A stretch of DNA of 36,025 bases, from positions 1-36,025 of the forward strand of contig NZ_JAODTL010000017.1 in assembly GCF_026191375.1 (NCBI RefSeq), given 5' to 3'. Shown piece by piece: positions 1 through 8,410 of this stretch. Source of the stretch: Marinomonas pontica. Its GTDB lineage: Bacteria; Pseudomonadota; Gammaproteobacteria; Pseudomonadales; Marinomonadaceae. Both the position numbers and the translations under genes were made by a program. The notes under the pieces are model-generated. The model had not been told where the DNA came from. It made no database searches and worked only from the letters and a program-made list of their open reading frames with translations. Numbering within the stretch: the first letter of the stretch is position 1; each line of letters begins with the position of its first letter.

Positions 1-49
1 CCGACGATGGCTTACACATAAAGCAGTCAGATATTACAAAAGGCAACGA

Positions 50-91
50 GGCCCAATCACTTTTCTAAGAAAAGTGATTGGGCCTTTTTTT
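50..91 (+). terminator. Strong intrinsic terminator/attenuator hairpin before nasA
   Basis: A perfect 16-bp stem (50-65 with 69-84, loop TAA) is followed by seven T residues at 85-91, the classical rho-independent form. It ends only 34 bp before the nasA start codon, and I see no room for a promoter between hairpin and gene. An open frame ending with TAA at 19-21 may be the tail of an upstream gene. The hairpin is therefore either an intra-operon terminator or a leader attenuator that must be read through. ANTAR-type antiterminators (NasR, NasT) control nitrate-assimilation leaders in this way in Klebsiella, Azotobacter and Pseudomonas; applying that here is inference. Confidence 0.85.
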
Positions 92-125
92 GTTTTCAAC
101 AAAGTGAGCAGCGTGAGGAAGACCC

Positions 126-2810
126 ATGACGGCAACCAGCAAAAAAACAACTTGTCCATATTGTGGTGTTGGGTGTGGCGTTAATGTCACGATTCCACAC
201 TCAGTAGACGACATTGTTCCGCCTGTATCTGGAGATCTGGAGCACCCTGCTAATTTTGGTCGCTTATGCGTAAAAGGCAGCAGTCTTGCTCAAACCCTGC
301 GTTCGGATGATCGCTTATTAACACCCATGGTGGCAGGGCAGGCTGTATCGTGGAATGAAGCAGTAGAGACGGTTGCGGATAAAATTGCTCAGGTTGTGAA
401 AGATCATGGTCCTGATGCGTTTGCTTTTTATCTTTCAGGCCAAATTTTAACGGAAGATTATTATGTGGCGAACAAGCTCGCCAAAGGTTTTATTGGTACG
501 GCGAACGTGGATACAAACTCACGTTTGTGTATGGCGTCCGCTGTCGTTGGTTACAAGCGGGCTTTTGGTTCGGACACTGTGCCTTGTAACTATGAAGATT
601 TAGAGCGCTGTGATCTGTTGATTATGGTTGGTTCAAACGCGGCGTGGACACACCCGATTTTATATCAACGTATAGCGGCCGCGAAAAAACAGCGCCCTGA
701 GATGAAAATCGTGGTGATTGACCCACGAGAAACGGCGACCTGCGATATTGCCGATATGCATTTGGCGATTAAGCCGGGCAGTGACGCCGCGGTGTTTTCT
801 TACTTATTACAGTGTTCTGCTCAAGCGGGTATTTTGGATGAGGGTTTTATCGCCAATCACACAAATGGATTTGACGAGGCATTCGCTCAAGCCAAATCTT
901 CAACCCCCACGTTGTCCTCTGCGGCCGCCTTTTGTGGCGTCAGCGAACAGGATCTTAATCGTCTTGTAGGCTGGTGGAATGATACGCCGAAGACAGTGAC
1001 GTTTTATTCTCAAGGAGTAAATCAATCCTCATCTGGCGTGGATAAATGCAACGCGATCATCAATTGTCATTTGGCGACAGGTCGAATTGGGGTGGAGGGC
1101 GCAGGGCCTTTTTCAATTACTGGACAACCCAATGCGATGGGTGGACGTGAAGTGGGCGGTTTGGCGAATCAATTGGCGGCGCACATGGATTTCGCGACAC
1201 CGGGCGCACAAGAGTTGGTGCAGCGCTTTTGGCAAGCGCCCAATATGGCAACGGAAAATGGCTTAAAAGCCGTAGATTTATTCCAAGCGATGGAAGAGGG
1301 TAAAGTGAAAGTGGTGTGGATTATGTCCACCAACCCAATGGTGAGCTTACCAGATACGGCTCAAGTTCGACGCGCGCTGGAAAAGTGTGAACTGGTGATT
1401 GTCAGTGATTGCAAGGCGCACACTGATACCACTGCGATGGCTGATGTTTTGTTTCCTGCAACAGGTTGGAGTGAAAAAGACGGTACGGTGACCAATTCAG
1501 AGCGACGTATTTCACGTCAGCGTGGATTGTTGCCAGCGCCAGGCGAGGCGAAGCATGACTGGTGGGCGATTTGTGAAGTCGCAAAGAGTCTGGGGTTTCA
1601 ATCGGCTTTTTCTTACCGAAATGTCCACGAGATTTTTAATGAGCATGCGGCCTTATCGGCGTTTGAGAATAATGGTCGACGTGATTTTGATATTGGTCAT
1701 TTTAGCCAAATGACCAAGGAAGAATACGACGCCTTGGTGCCTGTGCAATGGCCTGTACCTAAAGGGCGTCCAGAAGGCACGAAGCGCATGTTCGAAGACG
1801 GGCGCTTTTTTACCTCTGACGGTCGAGCGCGATTTGTTGCCATTTCCCCAAGCTTACCTCAGCATCAAGCTTCGCCAGCGTGGCCATTTACACTGAATAC
1901 CGGTCGGGTTCGCGATCAATGGCATACTATGACGAGAACCGGTGATGCGGCGTCTTTGGCAAAGCACACAGCGCAGCCTTATGTTGAGATCCATCCAAAA
2001 GATGCAAAGCGTCTTGGTATCGAAGATAAATCCTTGGTTCGTCTGGTTTCCCCTTTAGGGCAGGTATTGCTAAAAGCAAAACTGAGCCGAGCGGTTGCAC
2101 CAGACAATGTGTTTGCGCCAATTCATTGGACTCAACAATTTGCCAATGCGTCTGTGGTGTCGAATCTTATTCCACAGGTGGTGGATCCCTTGTCTGGACA
2201 GCCAGAATCCAAACACGCTCAAGTGAGGCTAGAAGCGGTGGCCGACATCAGCTACGGCTTGGTGATTTCCGCGGTACCGTTGACCTTGTCTGATTGCTTG
2301 TATTGGTGCCAAGTGCCTTCTGAGCAAGGTTATCATTACGAAGTGGTTTGGCCGAAGGGACAAACGCAAGCGACGTTAAAAGCCATGGACCTTAAATTGC
2401 CTGATCAATCTCATGATGTGGCGGAATGGTTAGAGTATTCGAACCCAGTTACTCAGCAAATTCGATTGGCGAAAGTTGTCAATCAAAGGCTGTCATTGTT
2501 GGTGTATGCGCATCCGCAACCAGAGTCCATTATGGCCGATTGGCTGATTTCGCAATTAGCCATAAATACCACACTGTCTATGCAAGATCGCTTGGCCATC
2601 TTGGTGGGCACGCCGGCCAATATTGAAGAAAAAGGTGAGATTATTTGCTCTTGTTTTCAGGTAGGCAGTAAGCAAATTGAAAAAGCCATTGCGTCGGGAG
2701 TGTGTTCTGTTGATGAGTTGGGAGGCAAGTTGAAATGTGGCACAAATTGTGGATCTTGTTTACCTGAATTAAAAAGGTTTATTCCCTTGAACACGGAGTT
2801 AGCAGTATGA
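126..2810 (+). CDS. nasA: Assimilatory nitrate reductase catalytic subunit NasA
   Basis: This cytoplasmic molybdoenzyme reduces nitrate to nitrite for nitrogen assimilation. The N-terminus has the CPYCGVGC motif (C10, C13, C17) and C48, which ligate a [4Fe-4S] cluster. The NSRLCMAS motif near residue 135 carries the expected Mo-coordinating Cys of the bis-MGD Nap/Nas family. A molydopterin-dinucleotide-binding domain lies around residues 590-710. The last 60 residues hold four Cys in CSCFQVG...CGTNCGSC, the BFD-like [2Fe-2S] domain also found in Klebsiella NasA. The length of 894 aa fits that fused form. A GAGGA ribosome-binding site lies six bases before the ATG. The stop overlaps the next gene (ATGA), so the two are translationally coupled. 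No electron-donor subunit (NasC/NasB) is in the window; it may lie upstream. Confidence 0.96.
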   Translation: MTATSKKTTCPYCGVGCGVNVTIPHSVDDIVPPVSGDLEHPANFGRLCVKGSSLAQTLRSDDRLLTPMVAGQAVSWNEAVETVADKIAQVVKDHGPDAFAFYLSGQILTEDYYVANKLAKGFIGTANVDTNSRLCMASAVVGYKRAFGSDTVPCNYEDLERCDLLIMVGSNAAWTHPILYQRIAAAKKQRPEMKIVVIDPRETATCDIADMHLAIKPGSDAAVFSYLLQCSAQAGILDEGFIANHTNGFDEAFAQAKSSTPTLSSAAAFCGVSEQDLNRLVGWWNDTPKTVTFYSQGVNQSSSGVDKCNAIINCHLATGRIGVEGAGPFSITGQPNAMGGREVGGLANQLAAHMDFATPGAQELVQRFWQAPNMATENGLKAVDLFQAMEEGKVKVVWIMSTNPMVSLPDTAQVRRALEKCELVIVSDCKAHTDTTAMADVLFPATGWSEKDGTVTNSERRISRQRGLLPAPGEAKHDWWAICEVAKSLGFQSAFSYRNVHEIFNEHAALSAFENNGRRDFDIGHFSQMTKEEYDALVPVQWPVPKGRPEGTKRMFEDGRFFTSDGRARFVAISPSLPQHQASPAWPFTLNTGRVRDQWHTMTRTGDAASLAKHTAQPYVEIHPKDAKRLGIEDKSLVRLVSPLGQVLLKAKLSRAVAPDNVFAPIHWTQQFANASVVSNLIPQVVDPLSGQPESKHAQVRLEAVADISYGLVISAVPLTLSDCLYWCQVPSEQGYHYEVVWPKGQTQATLKAMDLKLPDQSHDVAEWLEYSNPVTQQIRLAKVVNQRLSLLVYAHPQPESIMADWLISQLAINTTLSMQDRLAILVGTPANIEEKGEIICSCFQVGSKQIEKAIASGVCSVDELGGKLKCGTNCGSCLPELKRFIPLNTELAV

Positions 2811-3817
2811 CGATTTACACCGGAAATGAATTTACTCAATACGTCAAAATCTTGGGAAGAGGAAAAAAAGGCGCCCGGAGCTTAACGATTGATGAAGCAG
2901 AACATGCGATGAGCTTGATGCTTTCTGGTGCTGTGGCACCGGAGCAGTCGGGAGCATTCTGGATGCTGATTCGCATTCGTGAAGAGACAGTGGAAGAAAC
3001 GGTGGGCTTCACTAAGGCGGCACGTCGCTATTTATCTTCAAAAACGGCATTAAATGTATCGGTGGATTTGGATTGGCCTGCGTATGCTGGAAAACGCAAT
3101 GAGTTGCCTTGGTTTTTATTGGCGGCGTTGGCGTTGGCAAACTCAGGGGTAAAAATTGTGATGCATGGGCATTCCTTTGCGGAAGAAGACCGAATGTACG
3201 TTGAATTTGCCATTTCTCAATTAGGAATCAACCTCTGTGAATCGCTAGCAGAGGTAGAGGTCTCGCTGGCCAACCTAAATTTTGCGTATATTCCATTAGA
3301 AAAAATAGACTCCACGTTAGGTGCGATGATGGACTTGAAATACATTTTGGGGCTGCGCTCACCGGTAAATACGGTGGTTCGTATGATGAATCCTTTTTTT
3401 GCAGAGCACAGTGTGCATGGTGTGTTTCATCGCGGGTACGATTTGCTGCATCTTTCTGCTTGCAAGCAGTTGGAGGATAAATCTGTGTTGGTTTTCCGAG
3501 GAGGAAATGGTGAAGCGGAAGTGAATCCAGAGCGAGACGTAACGCTGGGCAAATGGCAAAATGGGCTCGCAAGTTGGTCGACTTGGGCGAAAGCGGAAAA
3601 GGAACATAAGCGGCTGAAAGATTGCTTGGATTTGTCTCGACTCACCGATCATTGGTGTGGGCATCAATTGGATCAATTCGGTGAACAAGCAGTACGTCAA
3701 ACAATGGCGTCTGTTGCTGGGTTGTTATTTTCGATAGACTCCCATGACGAGTGTTTGGCATTGGCTGACGATATTTGGTCTCGACGTGACAAAACGGTAT
3801 TGCACTGCGTTAATTAA
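2807..3817 (+). CDS. ybiB: TrpD2/YbiB-like glycosyltransferase-family-3 protein
   Basis: The protein (336 aa) has the fold signature of the anthranilate phosphoribosyltransferase superfamily: an N-terminal helical domain (residues about 1-75, including LTIDEAEHAMSLMLSGAV) followed by the alpha/beta domain. The glycine-rich GTGGD phosphate loop of true TrpD is absent: the equivalent region around residues 90-105 reads YAGKRNELPWFLLAA. This places it with TrpD2/YbiB proteins, which in E. coli bind nucleic acid and are LexA-regulated, rather than with tryptophan biosynthesis. It overlaps nasA by four bases and precedes mobA, an arrangement I recall from other proteobacterial nitrate-assimilation operons. 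Its role there is unknown. The symbol is assigned by family resemblance only. Confidence 0.8.
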   Translation: MTIYTGNEFTQYVKILGRGKKGARSLTIDEAEHAMSLMLSGAVAPEQSGAFWMLIRIREETVEETVGFTKAARRYLSSKTALNVSVDLDWPAYAGKRNELPWFLLAALALANSGVKIVMHGHSFAEEDRMYVEFAISQLGINLCESLAEVEVSLANLNFAYIPLEKIDSTLGAMMDLKYILGLRSPVNTVVRMMNPFFAEHSVHGVFHRGYDLLHLSACKQLEDKSVLVFRGGNGEAEVNPERDVTLGKWQNGLASWSTWAKAEKEHKRLKDCLDLSRLTDHWCGHQLDQFGEQAVRQTMASVAGLLFSIDSHDECLALADDIWSRRDKTVLHCVN

Positions 3818-3832
3818 AGAAACGAGGGTAAA

Positions 3833-4411
3833 GTGGCGCTAATGTCATTGTCTGCCGCCATATTGGCGGGTGGAAAAGCTGAGAGAATGTCCCATCAAGA
3901 CAAGGGGCTAATGCACTACCAAGGGACGCCGATGGCTTTGCTGGTTGGTCAGGCATTGCGACATGTGGCGGACCATGTGTTTGTGAATGCCAATCGAAAC
4001 TATGAGCAATATAGTGAACTGGGTTTTGATGTTGTCGCCGATGAAGAGGCGTATCTAGGAATGGGGCCGTTATCGGGTTTGATGACGTGTTTAAACACGG
4101 CGAATTCGTCACATCTGCTGATATCGCCTTGCGATACCCCTTGTATCACTCATGAAGCGTTTACCTTGTTACAACAAGTGTGTATATCCGCCCCAGAAAG
4201 TATTTATTATTTAAGTGACTCTTTGGGTATTCATCCACTGCATGCCATTCTGCCTGTGGCCTCGGCGCGGGCGTCTTTGTCAGTTTTTTTGAGCACTGGA
4301 AATCGCCACAGTGTTATGGCGTTTTATGATTATTTTGGTTGTGAATCTGTGGAGTGGAAGTACAGCGATCAATTGTTAAATGTCAACACTCCCCAGCAGC
4401 TGCTGCGTTGA
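3833..4411 (+). CDS. mobA: Molybdenum cofactor guanylyltransferase MobA
   Basis: MobA transfers GMP from GTP to Mo-molybdopterin, giving the MGD cofactor needed by NasA, whose gene lies two genes upstream. The nucleotide-binding signature is clear near the N-terminus (AAILAGGKAERM, then the DKGL element), and ISPCDTP near residues 101-107 is the metal/GTP-binding DxP motif. The length of 192 aa is normal for MobA. Translation appears to start at GTG 3833, four bases after a GAGGG ribosome-binding site; ATG 3842 is possible but leaves an overlong spacer. Only 15 bp separate it from the ybiB-like stop, so it is in the nas operon. It converges on the DUF3108 gene with a single base between the stops. 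Confidence 0.93.
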   Translation: MALMSLSAAILAGGKAERMSHQDKGLMHYQGTPMALLVGQALRHVADHVFVNANRNYEQYSELGFDVVADEEAYLGMGPLSGLMTCLNTANSSHLLISPCDTPCITHEAFTLLQQVCISAPESIYYLSDSLGIHPLHAILPVASARASLSVFLSTGNRHSVMAFYDYFGCESVEWKYSDQLLNVNTPQQLLR

Positions 4412-4412
4412 T

Positions 4413-5150
4413 TCAGAGTGGCTGTTTAACGGATTCGATGTCTAGGTGGTAAGATTCACCGTCTTCTTTGTGCTCAAGTTTAACCAGAAGGTAATCGAGT
4501 GAGGGGGCAAACCAAAAGGACGTCTTTTTTCCTTTTTCCAGATTATCGGTGCGGATGATTTTGATGGCGGACAGTCGGCCGATTTTAGTGTCGATTATTT
4601 CCATTTTGTCCCGTTTGAAACGCCAATTCTTAATATAACCACCGTCAGCAATTTGGTAATCGAATTCACTTTTCCCTAGCTTTAGGTCTTGTCTTACTTG
4701 CAATTGTATTGAGAGTTTATCGAGTGTTTGTGGGTTGATTGCCAGATTCCAAGGCTTGTCTTTGACATCGTTCCGAACAAGGTTGTTGTCCCAATCAAAA
4801 GTGAGGGTTGCGGTTCTTTTTTTACCAAGGGCTGAGCTTCTGTATTGGTATTTGATAGGGATGATTTGATGGTTTTTTACATGAAACGTGGATGATTCAT
4901 CGAGGGAAGCAATCATGCTGTCCGCTGAAAAGATAAACTTCCATTGGTCGTTATTTTGCTTTGTTAAGGTTTGTTTGCCTTCCACTTTTAGGCTAATGCC
5001 TTTTTTCCAAATAGTGCTGTACACCGCGGAATAGGGCTCAAGAAAGGTGTCTTTTGATGCTGTTTCGGAGGAAAAAGAAAGTATGGGATAACACATAAAA
5101 AGAACCATAAAAACAGCCGTTAAGCACGTTGGGGTTTTATGTGGTCTCAT
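4413..5150 (-). CDS. Exported DUF3108 family protein
   Basis: The protein (245 aa) begins with a typical signal peptide: MRPHK, then a hydrophobic stretch to about residue 27 (FSS/ETA), so it should be periplasmic. The mature part is rich in beta-strand patterns such as YSAVYSTIWKKG, QYRSSALGKKRTATLTF and KTSFWFAPSLDYLLVKLEH. These match the DUF3108 family, usually found beside purMN in gammaproteobacteria. No enzymatic motif is visible and the function is unknown. It lies 13 bp after the purN stop and is probably the last gene of the purM-purN operon. A TCTCCT-complement ribosome-binding site (AGGAGA) is present just upstream of its ATG. Confidence 0.85.
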   Translation of the reverse strand: MRPHKTPTCLTAVFMVLFMCYPILSFSSETASKDTFLEPYSAVYSTIWKKGISLKVEGKQTLTKQNNDQWKFIFSADSMIASLDESSTFHVKNHQIIPIKYQYRSSALGKKRTATLTFDWDNNLVRNDVKDKPWNLAINPQTLDKLSIQLQVRQDLKLGKSEFDYQIADGGYIKNWRFKRDKMEIIDTKIGRLSAIKIIRTDNLEKGKKTSFWFAPSLDYLLVKLEHKEDGESYHLDIESVKQPL

Positions 5151-5163
5151 ACTTTCTCCTACA

Positions 5164-5817
5164 TCATGTTAGAGTTTCTTGATAAAGCACACCGTTTACG
5201 GGTAGTGGTTTTTTATCTAGAAAAGCGTTTCCGTCATGGAATGTTAATCTCTCTTCACTAAACCATTTTACCGCTAGTGGATAGATTATGTGTTCAAGTG
5301 CATGGACTTTTGTTGCCAGTGTGTCTGCCGTTTCTTTGCTTGTAATCTCTGTACTTGCTTGAAGAATGACAGCACCTGCATCCAGTTCTGGACTCACAAA
5401 ATGCACCGATACGCCATGCTCTTTTTCGTTGGCATCAATAGCACGTTGGTGCGTATTCAATCCTTTGTATTTTGGAAGCAAGGAAGGATGAATGTTGAGC
5501 ATTCTACCTTCGTAATGTTTCGCAAACGTTTCAGTGAGAATACGCATAAAACCAGCGAGAACAACCAGCTTTGGTTGATATTGATCAATGAGTGCTTGTA
5601 GCTCTGCATCGAACGCTTCTCGGCTATCAAATGATTTATGGCTCAGCGTGTGGGTGGGGATTCCAGCCAGTTTTGCACGTTCTAAGCCATAAGCCTCTGC
5701 TTTGTTGCTGATGACTGCGCAGATATCGATATTGAGTTGTCCTTGCAGGCTTTGATCTATCAAAGCCTGCAAGTTGCTACCGCTGCCAGAAATTAAGACA
5801 ACGATGGGATAACTCAT
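5164..5817 (-). CDS. purN: Phosphoribosylglycinamide formyltransferase 1 (PurN)
   Basis: PurN formylates glycinamide ribonucleotide with 10-formyl-THF, the third step of de novo purine synthesis. The N-terminal [12 protein letters not shown] motif binds the substrate phosphate. The catalytic triad of the family is present as N108 and H110 (LNIHPSLLP) and D146 (ELDAGAVI). At 217 aa it matches the family length (E. coli 212). Its ATG overlaps the purM stop by four bases, the usual purMN coupling, and the DUF3108 gene follows after 13 bp. Confidence 0.97.
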   Translation of the reverse strand: MSYPIVVLISGSGSNLQALIDQSLQGQLNIDICAVISNKAEAYGLERAKLAGIPTHTLSHKSFDSREAFDAELQALIDQYQPKLVVLAGFMRILTETFAKHYEGRMLNIHPSLLPKYKGLNTHQRAIDANEKEHGVSVHFVSPELDAGAVILQASTEITSKETADTLATKVHALEHIIYPLAVKWFSEERLTFHDGNAFLDKKPLPVNGVLYQETLT

Positions 5818-6872
5818 GCGTTGCCCTCTAGATCAGAGATCACAACGTCTTTACCGCCATTGCGTGGACGAATGTCACCAATAATCCAAGCGTTTTCGCC
5901 TTCTGCTTTTAGAATCGCAAGCGCTTCTTCTGCTTTGTCGGCATCAATAGACAGTACCATACCAACACCACAGTTTAATACGCGGTACATTTCTTCTTGC
6001 TCGACATTTCCTTGATCTTGCAACCAGTCAAACACAGCAGGGCGTTTCCAGCTGTTGGCATCGATGTAGGCTGCCGCGTCTTCTGGTAGAACACGTGGAA
6101 TATTTTCAAGTAGGCCACCACCGGTGATGTGAGCCAGTGCGTTCACAGAAATGGTTTCCATTAACGTAAGAATGGATTTTACATAAATGCGAGTAGGTTC
6201 CATTAACGCGTCTTTTAATGCAACACCATCAATGTCTTGGTTCAAGTCGGCGTTGCTAACCTCAAGAATCTTACGGATCAACGAGTAGCCATTGGAGTGT
6301 GGACCAGACGATCCGAGTGCAAGAAGGGTGTCACCTGCTTTAACATTGCTGCCGTCAATAATGGCATCTTCTTCAACTACGCCAACGCAGAAGCCGGCCA
6401 AATCGTAATCGCCATCATGGTACATGCCTGGCATTTCTGCTGTTTCGCCGCCTACCAATGCACAGCCTGCTTGCAAACAGCCTTCACCAATACCCGTTAC
6501 AACGTTTGCTGCAACATCAACATCTAATTTGCCTGTTGCGTAGTAATCTAAGAAAAGTAGAGGCTCAGCACCTGCGACAACGAGGTCGTTGACGCACATA
6601 GCCACAAGGTCAATACCAATGGTGTCGTGCTGGTTAAGATCCATCGCCAAACGAAGTTTTGTACCAACACCGTCTGTGCCAGAAACAAGAATAGGGTTTT
6701 TGTATTTTGTTGGAAGACGCGTCAAGGCACCAAATCCACCCAGACCACCCATGACTTCAGGGCGACGAGTTTTTTTGCTTACGCCTTTAATACGTTCAAC
6801 AAGTTGATTGCCTGCGTTAATATCTACGCCTGCGTCTTTATAGCTAATGGAGGGTTTATCCGACTTGGTCAT
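5814..6872 (-). CDS. purM: Phosphoribosylformylglycinamidine cyclo-ligase (PurM)
   Basis: PurM closes the imidazole ring of aminoimidazole ribonucleotide using ATP, the fifth step of purine synthesis. Family landmarks are [20 protein letters not shown] at the N-terminus, the conserved [10 protein letters not shown] loop, [25 protein letters not shown] and [16 protein letters not shown]. At 352 aa it is full length (E. coli 345). It is the first gene of the purM-purN-DUF3108 operon and is divergent from the DUF2066 gene across 115 bp, which must hold both promoters; I could not assign their elements with confidence. Confidence 0.97.
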   Translation of the reverse strand: MTKSDKPSISYKDAGVDINAGNQLVERIKGVSKKTRRPEVMGGLGGFGALTRLPTKYKNPILVSGTDGVGTKLRLAMDLNQHDTIGIDLVAMCVNDLVVAGAEPLLFLDYYATGKLDVDVAANVVTGIGEGCLQAGCALVGGETAEMPGMYHDGDYDLAGFCVGVVEEDAIIDGSNVKAGDTLLALGSSGPHSNGYSLIRKILEVSNADLNQDIDGVALKDALMEPTRIYVKSILTLMETISVNALAHITGGGLLENIPRVLPEDAAAYIDANSWKRPAVFDWLQDQGNVEQEEMYRVLNCGVGMVLSIDADKAEEALAILKAEGENAWIIGDIRPRNGGKDVVISDLEGNA

Positions 6873-6987
6873 TGCCTATGCCTTATCATGGTACGAGGAA
6901 AAAAGGCATTTTAGCATAGTCGCGCATTAGGGCTATGGTTCTTTGCAATTAAGACAGTAGAATAGGCAAATAAACGAAGGAAGGGTT

Positions 6988-8073
6988 ATGAATTCTCGTA
7001 TATTTTTATTACTTATTAGTGTTTTTTGTACGTCTTTGGCCAATGCTGTCCCCGTTCAGGGTCTTTATAGTGCTGAAATTAATCTACCGGCAACGCAGTC
7101 GGAAGCCAAAATGTTAAATGATGCATTTAGTTTGGCTGCTGAAGATGTGTTGATTAAAGTGTCAGGTGACAAAAACGCCATTTCGGGTGCGTTATTGGCA
7201 CAGGCTAAAAAAAGTGCGTCAACATGGGTTGCCCAGCATTCTGTCGCTTCTTTGAGTGAATTGCTGCCATCTGAAGATGGTTTGGTCCCCGGGAAAAAAG
7301 TCAAGGTGGCTTTTTATCAGGAGTCGATAGACCGCTTTTTATCTCAAAACAATCTCCCTGTATGGGGGGACAATCGTCCTTCTGTCTTGGTCTGGTTGGT
7401 GAGTGAAAATAACGGTGTGCGTACCTTGTCGGGATCAAGAGCGCCTTCTGATGCATTGAATCAGTTTGCTCATTCAGCCAGTGTGATGGGGGTGCCTGTT
7501 TACGCGCCTTTGTTTGATGAGGTGGATCAAAAGAATTTATCCGTGTCGGACGTTTGGGGCTTTTTTGAAGACAGCATATTGTCGGCCAGTAAGCGATATC
7601 AGACCGATTCAGTTGTGGCTTTGCGAGTCAGTAACTACGCAGGCCAAATGGACGGTAATTTGTTGGTGCTTTTGAAAAATGGTGAAACAGAGCGCTTTTC
7701 ACTGCATGGCGATTCACTTGAAGGTGTGATTGATCAGGCCAGTGTCTACTTGGCTAAAGTGTTCTCGTCTCGATACGCTTCTGTTCGCAATGGTGGATCC
7801 GCAAGTCGATTAAATATTCAGGTCGTTGGTGTGACAAATTATGCGATCATGAGCAAAGTGCAATCTTACTTAGAAAGCATTGGTTTGGTTCGTGATGTGA
7901 TGTTAGTGCAGGTTGATGGTGAAAAAGTGGAGTTCTCTGTAGAGATCGACGGCGACAAGCAAAAATTATTTAACAGTATCTCGTTAAGTCGGTTGCTGAT
8001 TGATGCGCCGTTAAATGCATTAGACCCAGATGCTAATCGAGTCGTGTCATACCAATATGGTGGAGTGAAGTAG
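6988..8073 (+). CDS. Exported DUF2066 family protein
   Basis: The 361-aa product starts with a clear signal peptide (MNSRIFLLLISVFCTSLANA, predicted cleavage after ANA at residue 20). The next segment, VQGLYSAEINLPATQSEA, and DVLIKVSGDK match DUF2066, a periplasmic family commonly encoded divergently from purMN and near the hda replication regulator in gammaproteobacteria. No catalytic motif is visible; the function is unknown. A GGAAGGG ribosome-binding site precedes the ATG. The next gene begins directly after the stop. No hda follows here, unlike the gene order I recall from many relatives. Confidence 0.82.
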   Translation: MNSRIFLLLISVFCTSLANAVPVQGLYSAEINLPATQSEAKMLNDAFSLAAEDVLIKVSGDKNAISGALLAQAKKSASTWVAQHSVASLSELLPSEDGLVPGKKVKVAFYQESIDRFLSQNNLPVWGDNRPSVLVWLVSENNGVRTLSGSRAPSDALNQFAHSASVMGVPVYAPLFDEVDQKNLSVSDVWGFFEDSILSASKRYQTDSVVALRVSNYAGQMDGNLLVLLKNGETERFSLHGDSLEGVIDQASVYLAKVFSSRYASVRNGGSASRLNIQVVGVTNYAIMSKVQSYLESIGLVRDVMLVQVDGEKVEFSVEIDGDKQKLFNSISLSRLLIDAPLNALDPDANRVVSYQYGGVK

Positions 8074-8300
8074 ATGACAGAATTATTAGAAGAGCAGGTT
8101 GTGCCAAGGGATTTCTATGCTCGTTCAGCGGAAGAGCAAGAAGATTTTTGGCGCAAACGTGGTGCAATCACTGTCAGGAAGTTGATCTTGGTATGATAAA
8201 TCCTAAAGAATTTGAGTCGAAAGATCGTATTTGGATTGAGGGTGAATGTGTAAAGTGCGGAAACACTACCGTTACTGAAATTGTTGAAGACGACGAGTAG
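8074..8300 (+). CDS. Small zinc-ribbon protein, frameshifted
   Basis: The frame opening at ATG 8074 encodes MTELLEEQVVPRDFYARSAE and continues to FWRKR before drifting into TGA at 8194-8196. From 8160 the frame one base back reads W-C-N-H-C-Q-E-V-D and later GECVKCGNTTV, ending with TAG at 8298-8300. The two CxxC pairs (CNHC and CVKC) form a zinc ribbon that exists only if the frames are joined. One lost A in the run at 8155-8157 explains the break: restoring it gives FWRKTWCNHC and a protein of about 75 aa. Function unknown. It starts directly after the DUF2066 stop and is probably co-transcribed. The break may be a sequencing error, since both halves look well preserved. Confidence 0.72.
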
Positions 8301-8352
8301 TTTTATTGGCCTTAGCGATTTAGTTACCTAAAATTTAATGCGCTAAATAAAG

Positions 8353-8395
8353 AAGCCCCAGCCATTTGAAAGATATGGTCGGGGCTTTTTATTTT
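8353..8395. terminator. Likely bidirectional terminator between the zinc-ribbon gene and gltA
   Basis: An imperfect stem pairs AGCCCCAGCC (8354-8363) with GGTCGGGGCT (8376-8385) and is followed by a T-rich stretch TTTTTATTTT on the plus strand. On the minus strand A-rich sequence (ATAAAGA) upstream gives a weaker T-run. It lies between two convergent genes and can serve both. Confidence 0.7.
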
Positions 8396-8410
8396 CTGAG
8401 CAGGCTCTAC

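Noticed and set aside
4395..4406. CAGCAGCTGCTG palindrome at the end of mobA
   Set aside because: It lies in coding sequence, has no loop or T-tract, and encodes the ordinary MobA tail; chance or codon effect.
8150..8165. Programmed -1 frameshift in the zinc-ribbon gene
   Set aside because: The CGCAAACG sequence does not fit the X-XXY-YYZ slippery pattern; loss of one A from the run is simpler.
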